This document shows positions 16,628 to 24,689 of a stretch of DNA of 36,492 bases, one piece after another. Each line of letters starts with the position of its first letter. Position 1 is the first letter of the stretch. The notes beneath the pieces were generated by a model. The model had not been told where the DNA came from. It was given only the letters and a program-made list of their open reading frames with translations, and made no database searches. Source of the DNA: an uncultured Clostridia bacterium (GTDB lineage Bacteria > Bacillota > Clostridia > TANB77 > CAG-508); the NCBI GenBank assembly GCA_934169775.1, contig CAKPOI010000011.1:1-36492 (forward strand), read 5' to 3'. Position numbers and translations under genes: made by a program.

Positions 16628-17731
16628 ATGATCAATTATTTAAAATCTTCAATATCAATTTCTTCATATAATGGATGCACAATAAATTGTAAATATTGTA
16701 TTTTAAGCTCTTTAGGAGATAGAGAAAATGTAAGAAAAGTGGAGGATGAAAAAGAGCTTGTAAAAAAATTATTATCATTAAAATTATATTCACCAGAAAT
16801 TCCAATATCAGTAAATAATCAAACAGATCCGTTATTAAATAAAAAAATTTTTGATAGTACTATTAAAGTTTTGCAAGAAATGGAAAAAAATGAGGTTCCA
16901 AATCCAATATTAATAATAACAAAAGGATATATAACAGATGAAGAAATAAAGCAAATAGAAAAAATTAACCTAAATATTATAATATTATATACATTTTCAG
17001 GATTATCAGAAAAATTAGAGAACAGAAATGAAAAAACACAAATAGAAACATTAGAGAAATTGTCAAAATTGAAAAATTGTAAACTTATAAATTACTATAG
17101 ACCTGTTATAGAAGGTATAAATAGTGATGATGAAACAATAGGGCATGTGGCAAAAATAGTTACTAAATACTGTAAGGCAAGTATTGTTTCAGGAATAAGA
17201 ATGAATACATATTTAAAGCAAATATTTGAAAAAGCAAATATTGCTATTCCAGAAAAATATGATCCAGACCATAAAGTATTATATCCAGAGACTTATAATA
17301 GAATAAAGAAAGTTTTGAAAGATACAAAAAGAGAATATCCTGTATTTAAAAAGACTTCATGTGGAATAAGTTATATGTGCGGAAAACCAGATTATAATGG
17401 ACATAGTGCACGAATTTATTATTGTAAACCAGAATGTGTAAGTTATCCTATATGTATAGGCACAAATAAGATTGGTTTTTGTAATTTAGATTGCCCAAAT
17501 TTTGAATTATGCAAAATTGAGAGTCAAAAAGTAATAACAGAAAATGAGTTTAAAAATTTATTGAAAAAAATAGATAAGGAAAAAAGTACGTTTGAAATAA
17601 AAGAAAACTATATTGCATTACATGGCACTTTTTGGCAAGAAGAAGTTTCATATTTAAGGCATTTGTGTAAGAAAAACATTAAAGCAGATAAGTTAATAAA
17701 AAGAGAAGATGAATTTTTACTTAGTTTATAG
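16628..17731 (+). CDS. Radical SAM protein, SplB-like, with Cys-rich C-terminus
   Basis: 367 residues. The radical SAM cluster motif is Cys17, Cys21 and Cys24 (CTINCKYC). Following motifs NQTDPLL, LIITKGYIT and YYRPVIEGIN resemble the SplB/spore-photoproduct-lyase-like branch of the superfamily. The C-terminal third has a second set of cysteines (about residues 246-296: CGISYMC, CKPEC, PICIG, FCNLDCPNFELC) that could bind an extra iron-sulfur cluster or zinc. The substrate is unknown; DNA repair photolyase activity is possible but unproven. It follows the Ca2+-ATPase by 17 bases and precedes a methyltransferase gene by 58 bases, with good ribosome sites in both. Confidence 0.82.
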   Translation: MINYLKSSISISSYNGCTINCKYCILSSLGDRENVRKVEDEKELVKKLLSLKLYSPEIPISVNNQTDPLLNKKIFDSTIKVLQEMEKNEVPNPILIITKGYITDEEIKQIEKINLNIIILYTFSGLSEKLENRNEKTQIETLEKLSKLKNCKLINYYRPVIEGINSDDETIGHVAKIVTKYCKASIVSGIRMNTYLKQIFEKANIAIPEKYDPDHKVLYPETYNRIKKVLKDTKREYPVFKKTSCGISYMCGKPDYNGHSARIYYCKPECVSYPICIGTNKIGFCNLDCPNFELCKIESQKVITENEFKNLLKKIDKEKSTFEIKENYIALHGTFWQEEVSYLRHLCKKNIKADKLIKREDEFLLSL

Positions 17732-17789
17732 CTTGAAAAATATATAGAAATATAGTAAAATTATATTTCGGTGAACAAAGGAGGAGGAT

Positions 17790-18474
17790 ATGATAGAATC
17801 AAAACCATGGGTATGGAGTAAATTAAATGCAAGTGCACAGGAGCAGTGGAAGGAACCTTGTATAGAATCATATTACTTAATAAACAGGTGGAAAAAACAA
17901 AATAAAAAAGATTTTCTAGATATAGGTTGTGGATTAGGAAGACATACGGTTCAATTTGCAAAAAATGGGTTTAATGTAAATGGAATAGATTTATCAGAAG
18001 AAGCAGTAAAATCAACAAGAAGTTGGCTAGAAAAAGAAGGCATAAAAGCTGATATAAAAGAATTAGATATGATACAACTTCCATATCAAAAAGAAAGTAT
18101 AGATTGTATATTATGTAGAAATGTAATATCACATACAGATACAGAGGGAATAAAAATTATAATAGAGCAAATATATAATATCCTAAGAGATGGTGGAGAA
18201 TGTTTTTTAACATTAGGCTCAAAAAATGCAGAAACATTTAAAAATGAAAACAATCCAAAAAAAGATACAAATACTGCTGTAAGAATGGATGAGGGACCAG
18301 AGAAGCGGTGTACCACATTTTTATGCAGATATGGAAATAATACCTGAGTTATTTAAAAATTTTAGAATTGAGTATTTAGCACAGGTACAAGATTTTAAGC
18401 AAAAAGAGAATGGGAAATTTAAAACATTTTGGCATTATATATTACTAATACGAAAGGAAAGTGATAAAAATTAA
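17790..18474 (+). pseudogene. Class I SAM-dependent methyltransferase, broken by a +1 frameshift
   Basis: The frame from ATG 17790 (GGAGGAGG just upstream) has the SAM-binding motif FLDIGCGLGRHTVQFA and post-motif GIDLSEEAV, then DCILCRNVISH. After DEGPEK at about 18305 it runs into an unrelated tail (RCTTFLCRYGNNT) and stops at 18347. The expected continuation GVPHFYADMEIIPELF is found in the +1 frame to a stop at 18474. Removing one base, most simply the C at 18306, restores a 227-residue protein of normal methyltransferase form. It is either a true recent pseudogene or a sequencing/assembly error. The restored end overlaps the next gene's GTG start, which suggests an intact translationally coupled operon in relatives. 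Substrate unknown. Confidence 0.85.
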
Positions 18475-19138
18475 TAATATTTTAGTAACATTTACTGGGG
18501 CGAGTGGAGCAGGAAAGAGTACAATTATAAAAGAATTGGTACAAAGAAATCCGCAAAAATATTTGCAGATACCTACATATACAACAAGAACTTTGAGATT
18601 AGGAGAGAAACAAGGCGAACAGCATTATTTTATTCAAAAAGAAGAATATCAAAAGTTAAAAGAAAAAGAGAAAATGCTAGCATGTTCGACAGTTGAAAAT
18701 GAATTTTATGGAGTACCAAAAATAGATTTAAGTAATCCAATATATAAGGATAAATTTGTAATAATAGATATAGGAGCAAAAGGAGTAATGCAATTAAAAA
18801 AGATATATAAAAATGTAATTTCTATATATATAATGCCACCAACACCAGAACGTATAAAACAGAATAGAAATCAAAATAGATTACAGAGGAGTATTGAACA
18901 AATAAAATATGCTAAAGAATTTTGTAGTTGGTTAGTAATAAATGAAGATTTAGAAAATGCAATAAATGACATAGAAAAAATGTTGCAAATAATCCATAAA
19001 AGTGGAGAAAATGTGGAAAGAATATCAAAAAAAGATATAGAATTTTTGTATAAAAAAAGTATGAAAAACTCAGAGAATAAAGGCTTTTTAGAAAAATTTT
19101 ATGAACATGAAAATTTATCAGAAGAAATAACCATATGA
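18461..19138 (+). CDS. Guanylate-kinase-like P-loop nucleotide kinase
   Basis: 225 residues. The P-loop is GASGAGKST (13-21). TTRTLRLGEKQGEQHYFI matches the GMP-binding stretch of guanylate kinases (TTRxxRxGE...Y.F), and FYGVP and FVIIDIGAKGVMQL follow in the expected order. The lid/arginine region PPTPERIKQNRNQNRL is also present. A C-terminal extension of about 40 residues, Lys/Glu-rich, goes beyond standard Gmk. It may be the housekeeping Gmk or a paralogue; its place beside radical SAM and methyltransferase genes favours a paralogue. GTG 18461 overlaps the preceding gene by 14 bases and has GAAAGGA very close, so ATT 18470 or GTG with tight spacing are both possible starts. Confidence 0.78.
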   Translation: MIKINNILVTFTGASGAGKSTIIKELVQRNPQKYLQIPTYTTRTLRLGEKQGEQHYFIQKEEYQKLKEKEKMLACSTVENEFYGVPKIDLSNPIYKDKFVIIDIGAKGVMQLKKIYKNVISIYIMPPTPERIKQNRNQNRLQRSIEQIKYAKEFCSWLVINEDLENAINDIEKMLQIIHKSGENVERISKKDIEFLYKKSMKNSENKGFLEKFYEHENLSEEITI

Positions 19139-19168
19139 GTTTAGCAGTAGGCTAAGGAGGATAGTGAA

Positions 19169-19732
19169 ATGAAAGAATTAAATAAATGGGTAGATGTTAG
19201 GAAAAAACAAGTTAGAGAAGTAACAGATATGGATATTACAATAAAAAAATTGAAGGATAAAAATGCATATATAACATTAAAAGAAGTAAAAGCTGTAGAA
19301 CAACCATATACTGTATATATAAATGGTGAACGTGTAAAAAAATTGGATAAAGATTTTACAATTATTGAGTATACACCTTTAGATAAAAAATATAATGTAA
19401 GAATACATGTTAATGAAAAGAAAGAAATTTTGGAATATTATTTTGATATAATAGCAGAAAATAAAATAAAAGATGGAATACCATATTATAATGATTTGTA
19501 TTTAGATGTAGTTTACTTTCAGCCTGCGGCAACTAAAGCAGGAACATATATACAACTAGCAGATTGTAGTGAATTAGAGCAAGCATTAAAAGATGATATT
19601 ATTGATAAAGAACAGTTTGATATGGCATATAGAGAGGCAGAAAATTTGATGAAAGAACTAAAGGAAAAGAAAAATTGGTATGTTAATAGAGGATTGGAAG
19701 ATTATTGGAAAATAAAGAAGATAGCAAATTAA
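19169..19732 (+). CDS. DUF402 family protein
   Basis: 187 residues, soluble. The C-terminal ~110 residues have the DUF402 pattern: YNVRIHVNEKKEILEYYFDI, then GIPYYNDLYLDVVYFQP with acidic residues, and a helical end DKEQFDMAYREAENLMKEL. DUF402 proteins include nucleoside di/triphosphatases of the YgaC/Ntdp type, with metal-binding acidic residues in the YLDVV region. The N-terminal ~60 residues (MKELNKWVDVRKKQVREVTD) are not recognised. AGGAGGA lies 6 bases from the ATG, 30 bases after the kinase gene. A kinase and a possible nucleotide phosphatase side by side hint at shared nucleotide metabolism. Confidence 0.75.
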   Translation: MKELNKWVDVRKKQVREVTDMDITIKKLKDKNAYITLKEVKAVEQPYTVYINGERVKKLDKDFTIIEYTPLDKKYNVRIHVNEKKEILEYYFDIIAENKIKDGIPYYNDLYLDVVYFQPAATKAGTYIQLADCSELEQALKDDIIDKEQFDMAYREAENLMKELKEKKNWYVNRGLEDYWKIKKIAN

Positions 19733-19801
19733 TTATACAAAAACTAAGAATAATTTTTTTATAAAAACACATAATACGGTGGTAAAATTTGTTAAAAACG
19801 A

Positions 19802-19830
19802 TTGACAACACTGAAAAAAGGTGGTAAAAT
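19802..19830 (+). promoter_or_regulatory. Promoter of the rpsF-ssb-rpsR operon
   Basis: TTGACA (19802-19807), exact 17-base spacer, TAAAAT (19825-19830). The 11-mer GGTGGTAAAAT of the -10 region also occurs 42 bases upstream (19778-19788). Confidence 0.75.
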
Positions 19831-19835
19831 ACCAG

Positions 19836-19914
19836 TGTTCAGAAAATAACATTTTTTGAATCTCTACTCACAAAACCAAAAGGTGGGTTAAAAATCCAAA
19901 GGGAGGTGAAATCA
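19836..19914 (+). promoter_or_regulatory. Possible S6:S18 autoregulatory leader
   Basis: The ~75-base leader between promoter and rpsF has a TTCAGAAA/TTTTTTGAA hairpin and a CACAAAACCAAAAGGTGGG segment with an ACC/GGT mini-stem. The S6 operon is commonly autoregulated by an S6:S18-binding leader, and position fits; the known consensus could not be checked. Confidence 0.35.
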
Positions 19915-20196
19915 ATGAATAAATACGAAAGTGTTATCATTGTAAATCCAAATTTAGATGAAGCAGGAGTAAAAGCATTAGAAGATAAATTTACAGGATT
20001 AATCAATGAAAATGGAAAAGTAGAATCAATTGACAAAGTTGGAAAAAGAAAATTAGCTTATGATATCAAAAAACAACAAGAAGGAATTTATGAAATAATC
20101 AATTTTGAATCAAAACCAGAAGCTATAGCAGAATTAGAAAGAATCTACAGAATAACAGATGATATAATGAAATATATCATAGTAAAAAAAGACTAA
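19915..20196 (+). CDS. rpsF: 30S ribosomal protein S6
   Basis: 93 residues, the usual bacterial length. NKYESVIIVNPNLDEAGVKA at the start, GKRKLAYDIKKQQEGIYEI in the middle and RIYRITDDIMKYIIVKKD at the end are standard S6. ATG 19915 follows GGGAGG at 8 bases; the upstream in-frame GTG 19906 lies within that ribosome site and is rejected. S6 binds S18 and the 16S rRNA central domain. First gene of the conserved rpsF-ssb-rpsR operon. Confidence 0.97.
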   Translation: MNKYESVIIVNPNLDEAGVKALEDKFTGLINENGKVESIDKVGKRKLAYDIKKQQEGIYEIINFESKPEAIAELERIYRITDDIMKYIIVKKD

Positions 20197-20260
20197 TAGT
20201 CAAAGAACAATTAAATAAAGAAAAGGGACCTTTATTTAAAGCAGAGAAAGGTGATAAGAA

Positions 20261-20701
20261 ATGAACAAAGTAATATTAATGGGAAGATTAACAAGAGACC
20301 CAGAAGTAAGATATACACAAGCAAATAATACACTAGTTGCATCTTTTAGTTTAGCAGTAAATAGAAGATTTGTAAGACAAGGAGAAGAAAGACAAGCAGA
20401 TTTTATAAATATTGTTGCTTGGAGCAAACTAGGTGAATTTTGTAGTAAATACTTTAAAAAAGGTCAACAAGTTGGAATCATCGGAAGAATTCAAACAAGA
20501 ACATGGGATGATGATCAAGGTGTAAAACACTATGTAACAGAAGTTGTTGCAGAAGAAGCATATTTTGCTGAAGGTAGAAGAGATGGAAATGGAGATGCAG
20601 GAGTATTTGAAAATACTTTTGGAAATACTGCACCAGGAAACATGAGCTCAATGGGTTCAGACTTTGAAGTAACATCTTCAACAGATGATTTACCATTCTA
20701 G
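20261..20701 (+). CDS. ssb: Single-stranded DNA-binding protein
   Basis: 146 residues with the OB fold at the N-terminus (MNKVILMGRLTRDPEVRYTQ, FSLAVNRRF, FINIVAWSKLGEF, VGIIGRIQTRTWDD) and a short Gly/Ser/Asn linker. The acidic tail DDLPF that recruits partner replication and repair proteins is intact. It coats single-stranded DNA as a tetramer. Position between rpsF and rpsR is the classical Firmicute order. GAAAGGTGA precedes the ATG. Confidence 0.97.
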   Translation: MNKVILMGRLTRDPEVRYTQANNTLVASFSLAVNRRFVRQGEERQADFINIVAWSKLGEFCSKYFKKGQQVGIIGRIQTRTWDDDQGVKHYVTEVVAEEAYFAEGRRDGNGDAGVFENTFGNTAPGNMSSMGSDFEVTSSTDDLPF

Positions 20702-20723
20702 AACTGAAAGGGGGAAATATAAA

Positions 20724-21002
20724 ATGGCAGATAAAAAACAAAATAGAAGAAATAATAAAAATTATGATGAAGATTATAATCCAAGATTCAGAAAACAAAG
20801 AAAAAAAGTATGTGTTTTATGTAGTGACAAAAATTTTGAATTAGATTACAAAAATGCAGATCAATTAAAAAAATTTGTTAATGACAAAGGAAAAATCTTA
20901 CCAAGAAGAACAACAGGTGCTTGCAGTAAACATCAAAGAGATATAACAACAGCAGTAAAAAGAGCAAGACATATAGCAATTTTACCATATGCTCAAAATT
21001 AG
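20724..21002 (+). CDS. rpsR: 30S ribosomal protein S18
   Basis: ATG 20724 lies after GAAAGGGGG and opens a 92-residue S18; the longer frame from 20685 overlaps ssb and is rejected. The conserved core is RKKVCVLCSDKNFELDYKNA, ILPRRTTGACSKHQR and the ending RARHIAILPYAQN. An Asn/Arg/Asp-rich N-terminal stretch of about 20 residues precedes it. Cysteines CVLC and the TGAC Cys recall a zinc-binding (C+) variant, incomplete by eye. Last gene of the operon, ended by a strong terminator. Confidence 0.97.
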   Translation: MADKKQNRRNNKNYDEDYNPRFRKQRKKVCVLCSDKNFELDYKNADQLKKFVNDKGKILPRRTTGACSKHQRDITTAVKRARHIAILPYAQN

Positions 21003-21008
21003 TAAAAC

Positions 21009-21086
21009 AAAACGACATGAAAAACTATCTAAGAAATTAGGAAGTTAATCATGTCGTTTTTTAACCTACTACATTAAAAATGTAGT
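21009..21086 (+). terminator. Terminator of rpsR and an adjacent hairpin
   Basis: AAAACGACATGA (21009-21020) and TCATGTCGTTTT (21049-21060) form a 12-bp stem with a long loop, followed by T-rich sequence. A second perfect hairpin, ACTACATT/AATGTAGT (21068-21086), lies beyond it and could end the convergent minus-strand gene. Confidence 0.82.
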
Positions 21087-21118
21087 GTTAGAAATCAGGT
21101 CGAAGTATGTCCTGAAAA

Positions 21119-21895
21119 TCATATGCTGAACAATGTGAATTGTTTGTTCAGCTCTTCGAGTAACTTTGGATTATCTGGCTCATACACGTAAATGTGTATG
21201 ATTTGACCGCAATTCTCTTGTGGTGGTAAAACACAAAATGATGTCATCAATGGTATTTCTCTTGAACAAGCGATATTATACTTTGACAAAAGGTGTGTTT
21301 TCTTTTTTGGAAAAATACCTTTTACAAGTCCAATTTCTAATACCAAAGATGGTCTGTCTACATCGATGTATAAGAATGAAATTTTAAAATGATTATCACT
21401 GCTTACACTTATGTGTGAACGTACATTTTGGGTTAACATGTTGTTAATAATACTAGCAAAAGCTTCCAATTCATAGAAGTTTTTTCTTAATTCGAATTTT
21501 ACATCTAGAAGAGGTTTTGCTTGGTCGAATTTAATAGCTGGAAACTTTTTGAAACTGCAAGAGTTATCTGGAACTTCATTGTAGCAATCGCAGATGTATA
21601 TAGTAATAAATGTTCCATCTGAATCAGTTTTGAAAAACAAGATTTCATTTTTTATTTTAGAAATAATTTTTGATGTTTCAAAATCAGCTGGGATTATATC
21701 TCTGTTGACTACAATGCTTGGATAATTGCGTTTCCGGAACATTTTTATTGTAATATATTCATTGTTTCCAGATTCATTTAATTCCAATTGTGCGTGGTTA
21801 CCCATTCCAGAAAGTATCATTTTGTTAAATTCATAACAAATAGATTCTAACTCTGGAAAAGGATTCTGTAGCCGAAAAGTTACTTCTTGTCTCAT
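21119..21895 (-). CDS. Unrecognised protein with two copies of a ~100-residue domain
   Basis: 258 residues, no signal peptide, no membrane helix, family not recognised. Two halves can be aligned by eye: about residues 5-102 and 132-238. Matching points are VTFRL/VKFEL, FPELESI/FYELEAF, NKMI/NNML, YPSIVVN/RPSLVLE and GTFITIYICD/GQIIHIYVYE. This suggests an ancient internal duplication of a mixed alpha/beta domain. Nine or so cysteines are scattered without a CxxC pattern. Codon use is less extreme in AT than the neighbours, which may point to transfer. GGAGGA lies 9 bases before the ATG. A good minus-strand promoter with a palindrome at its predicted start site shows the gene is probably regulated. 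It stands alone between the S18 terminator and a divergent gene. Confidence 0.75.
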   Translation of the reverse strand: MRQEVTFRLQNPFPELESICYEFNKMILSGMGNHAQLELNESGNNEYITIKMFRKRNYPSIVVNRDIIPADFETSKIISKIKNEILFFKTDSDGTFITIYICDCYNEVPDNSCSFKKFPAIKFDQAKPLLDVKFELRKNFYELEAFASIINNMLTQNVRSHISVSSDNHFKISFLYIDVDRPSLVLEIGLVKGIFPKKKTHLLSKYNIACSREIPLMTSFCVLPPQENCGQIIHIYVYEPDNPKLLEELNKQFTLFSI

Positions 21896-21925
21896 AATAA
21901 TGAGTCCTCCTTATAATAAATTATT

Positions 21926-21974
21926 TTCCCGTGGGAATTAATATTATTATAACATAATTAACATAAATATACAA
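21926..21974 (-). promoter_or_regulatory. Promoter and operator-like palindrome of the duplicated-domain gene
   Basis: On the minus strand: TTGTAT (21969-21974), 17-base spacer, TATAAT (21946-21951). The GC-rich inverted repeat TTCCC-GT-GGGAA (21926-21937) falls at the predicted +1 to +13, a typical repressor-operator position. Confidence 0.62.
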
Positions 21975-22037
21975 CACACAAATAATTAGATTTTAAAATT
22001 GATTGGTATGAAATATTAGGTTGTTTTTATAAAATTA

Positions 22038-22066
22038 TTGCAAAGGCAACAGAAATATAGTAGAAT
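22038..22066 (+). promoter_or_regulatory. Promoter of the methionine gamma-lyase family gene
   Basis: TTGCAA (22038-22043), 17-base spacer, TAGAAT (22061-22066), about 50 bases before the start codon. Confidence 0.6.
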
Positions 22067-22117
22067 AGTAGAAAAAAGAGACTTAAGAACATGTTATTAT
22101 AGAAGGGAATGGATAAA

Positions 22118-23356
22118 ATGAAATTAAAAGAATTAGCAAATAAAGTAGAAAGAGATTTGGAACTAGAATTTAAAAAGATTGATGAAATATGTGAAATAAA
22201 TAGTATTAAAGTTATAAAAGCATTTCAAGAATGTAATTTACAGGAAATGCATTTACAAACATCAACAGGTTATGGAATAGATGAGTCAGGTAGAAATAAA
22301 ATCGAAGAAATATATGCTAATGTTTTTAAAGCAGAAGACAGTTTGGTAAGGGCACAATTTATATCAGGAACACATGCATTAGCAATTACATTATCTGCTT
22401 TACTAAGACCAAATGATACAATGATAAGTATTACAGGGGCACCATATGATACCTTGCAAACAGTAATAGGAATAGGAGAAAATCCAAGTAAAAGTTCCTT
22501 AAAAGCATATGATGTAAAATATGAGCAGATTGAATTGATAAATAATGAGTTTGATGTAGAGGCTATTCAAGAAAGATTAAGTAGAAAAGATGTTAAATTA
22601 ATAGAAATACAAAGATCAAGAGGGTATTCAACTAGAAAAAGTATAAATATTGAAAAAATAGAAAATGTAATATCAAAAATAAGAGAAGTAAATAAAGATG
22701 TAATAATAATGGTAGACAATTGTTATGGAGAATTTGTAGAAGAGAAAGAGCCAATAGAAGTAGGGGCAGATGTGGCAGTAGGTTCATTAATGAAAAACTT
22801 AGGTGCAGGGATTGCTACATGTGGTGCTTATGTTGTTGGAAAAAAAGATTTAGTAGAGTTATGTGCTGAAAGATTGACTTCACCGGGAATAGGAAAGGAA
22901 ATAGGTCCATCATTAAATCAAAATACAAATTTATTAAAAGGATTATTTTTTGCTCCTCAGGTTGTGGCAAGCAGTTTAAAAACAGTAGTTTTTGCTAGTA
23001 AGATCTTAGAAGATTTAGGATATAATGTAGAACCTAAATATAATGAAAAAAGAGCAGATATAGTTCAGACGATTCATTTAGGAAGTGAAGAAAATTTAGT
23101 AAGATTTTGTCAAGGGATCCAAAAAGGTTCTCCAATTGATAGTAATGTAATACCAGAACCAGCAGGTATGGGAGGATATGAAGATAAAGTAATAATGGCA
23201 GCAGGAACTTTTACAGAAGGTTCTACAATTGAATTAAGTTGTGATGGGCCTATTAGAGAACCATATATAGCATATTTGCAAGGAGGATTGACATATCAAT
23301 ATGGTAAATATGGAATATTAAAAGCTATAGAGGAAATGGAAAATAAGAAAATTTAA
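22118..23356 (+). CDS. Methionine gamma-lyase family (YnbB-like, 'aluminium resistance') PLP protein
   Basis: With ATG 22118 (GAAGGGA at proper spacing; ATG 22109 is too close) the product has 412 residues. The fold-type I PLP enzyme features are FISGTHALAITLSALLRPND for the cofactor phosphate region, IIMVDNCYGEFVE for the ring-stacking Asp, and Lys226 in GSLMKNLGAG for the Schiff base. The ending PCDG-like IELSCDGPIREPYIAYLQGG is typical of this family, long annotated as aluminium resistance protein. The true substrate is uncertain, since few members have been characterised. It starts a co-directional run (29 bases to the flavoprotein gene). Confidence 0.9.
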   Translation: MKLKELANKVERDLELEFKKIDEICEINSIKVIKAFQECNLQEMHLQTSTGYGIDESGRNKIEEIYANVFKAEDSLVRAQFISGTHALAITLSALLRPNDTMISITGAPYDTLQTVIGIGENPSKSSLKAYDVKYEQIELINNEFDVEAIQERLSRKDVKLIEIQRSRGYSTRKSINIEKIENVISKIREVNKDVIIMVDNCYGEFVEEKEPIEVGADVAVGSLMKNLGAGIATCGAYVVGKKDLVELCAERLTSPGIGKEIGPSLNQNTNLLKGLFFAPQVVASSLKTVVFASKILEDLGYNVEPKYNEKRADIVQTIHLGSEENLVRFCQGIQKGSPIDSNVIPEPAGMGGYEDKVIMAAGTFTEGSTIELSCDGPIREPYIAYLQGGLTYQYGKYGILKAIEEMENKKI

Positions 23357-23384
23357 TTCGTAAGAGTCAAATTTTAAGAGAGGA

Positions 23385-24659
23385 ATGATAGAAAAGTTGA
23401 AAACGATAATTGTAGGTGGTGGACCTGCTGGAATGATGTCAGCAATAAGTGCAGCAGAGAGTAGTACAACAAATGATGAAGTTATCATTGTTGAAAAAAT
23501 GAATATGTTAGGAAAAAAACTTTTGATAACTGGAAAAGGAAGATGTAATATAACATCTTCTTTAGAAATGGAAGATTTCATAAAAAATACTCCAGGAAAT
23601 GGAATGTTTTTGTATAGTAGTTTTCAACAATTTACAAATAGAGATATTATACATTTTTTAGAAGAAGAAGGCCTAAAAGTAAAAGTAGAGAGAGGAAACA
23701 GAGTTTTTCCTGTTACAGACAAATCTATTGATGTATTAAATTGCTTTTTAAAAAAACTAAAAGAATTAAATGTAAAAATATTATTAAATGAAAATGTAAA
23801 AAGAATTATAATTGAAAAAGTAGAGAATAAGGAAAGAGCAGTAGGAATTGAAACAAATAAAAGAGTAATAAATGCTGATAAAATCATATTAGCAACAGGA
23901 GGAAAGAGCTATCCATTAACAGGCTCTACTGGAGATGGTTATAAAATGGTTAGAAATATAGGACATACTGTAACAGAAATTAAACCATCACTTGTTCCAT
24001 TAGAAACATATTTTGTTGAAAAAGAATTGCAGGGATTATCTTTAAAAAATGTAAAGATTCAATTTATAGATGTAACAAAAAAACATGTTATATATGAAGA
24101 TTTTGGAGAAATGATTTTTACTCATTTTGGTGTGTCTGGCCCTACTATTTTAAGTGGCTCAGCACATTTGGTAAGATACAAAAATATAGACAATTTGTTA
24201 AGAGAGAAGAAAATAATTTTAAAAATAGATTTAAAGCCTGCACTTACGGTAGAAAAATTAAATGATAGAATTTTAAGAGATTTTGAAGAAGAAAAAAATA
24301 GGCAATTTAAAAATAGTTTAAGTAAGTTATTACCACAAAAACTTATAGATGTAGTTATAAAAAGAAGTGAAATTAATCCTCAAAAACAAGTTAATACAGT
24401 AACAAAACAAGAGAGAATGAGTTTAATAGGTATTTTAAAAGGGTTATGTTTTGAAATAAAAGGCTTTAGACCTATAGAAGAAGCTATTATAACAAGTGGT
24501 GGAGTGAAAATAAAAGAAATAAATCCAAAAACGATGGAATCTAAAATAGTAGATGGCTTATATTTTGCTGGTGAAGTAATAGATGTAGATAGTTATACAG
24601 GTGGATTTAATTTACAAATTGCTTATTCTACTGGATATGTAGCAGGTAAGCAAAAATAG
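23385..24659 (+). CDS. BaiN/HI0933-like NAD(P)/FAD-dependent oxidoreductase
   Basis: 424 residues. The N-terminal dinucleotide-binding motif is TIIVGGGPAGMMSAI (8-22), followed by GKKLLITGKGRCNIT, which is characteristic of the BaiN/RdsA/YhiN flavoprotein family. LATGGKSYPLTGSTGDGY marks the second FAD contact, FTHFGVSGPTIL the family insert, and LYFAGEVIDVDSYTGGFNLQ the C-terminal FAD end. Physiological substrate is unknown for most members. ATG 23385 lies within 3 bases of AGAGAGG; TTG 23397 is an alternative that would remove four residues. It lies between the PLP-enzyme gene and yigZ with short gaps, so an operon is likely. Confidence 0.92.
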   Translation: MIEKLKTIIVGGGPAGMMSAISAAESSTTNDEVIIVEKMNMLGKKLLITGKGRCNITSSLEMEDFIKNTPGNGMFLYSSFQQFTNRDIIHFLEEEGLKVKVERGNRVFPVTDKSIDVLNCFLKKLKELNVKILLNENVKRIIIEKVENKERAVGIETNKRVINADKIILATGGKSYPLTGSTGDGYKMVRNIGHTVTEIKPSLVPLETYFVEKELQGLSLKNVKIQFIDVTKKHVIYEDFGEMIFTHFGVSGPTILSGSAHLVRYKNIDNLLREKKIILKIDLKPALTVEKLNDRILRDFEEEKNRQFKNSLSKLLPQKLIDVVIKRSEINPQKQVNTVTKQERMSLIGILKGLCFEIKGFRPIEEAIITSGGVKIKEINPKTMESKIVDGLYFAGEVIDVDSYTGGFNLQIAYSTGYVAGKQK

Positions 24660-24689
24660 TAAACTATGTGAGGAAGGAAATAATGCTTA

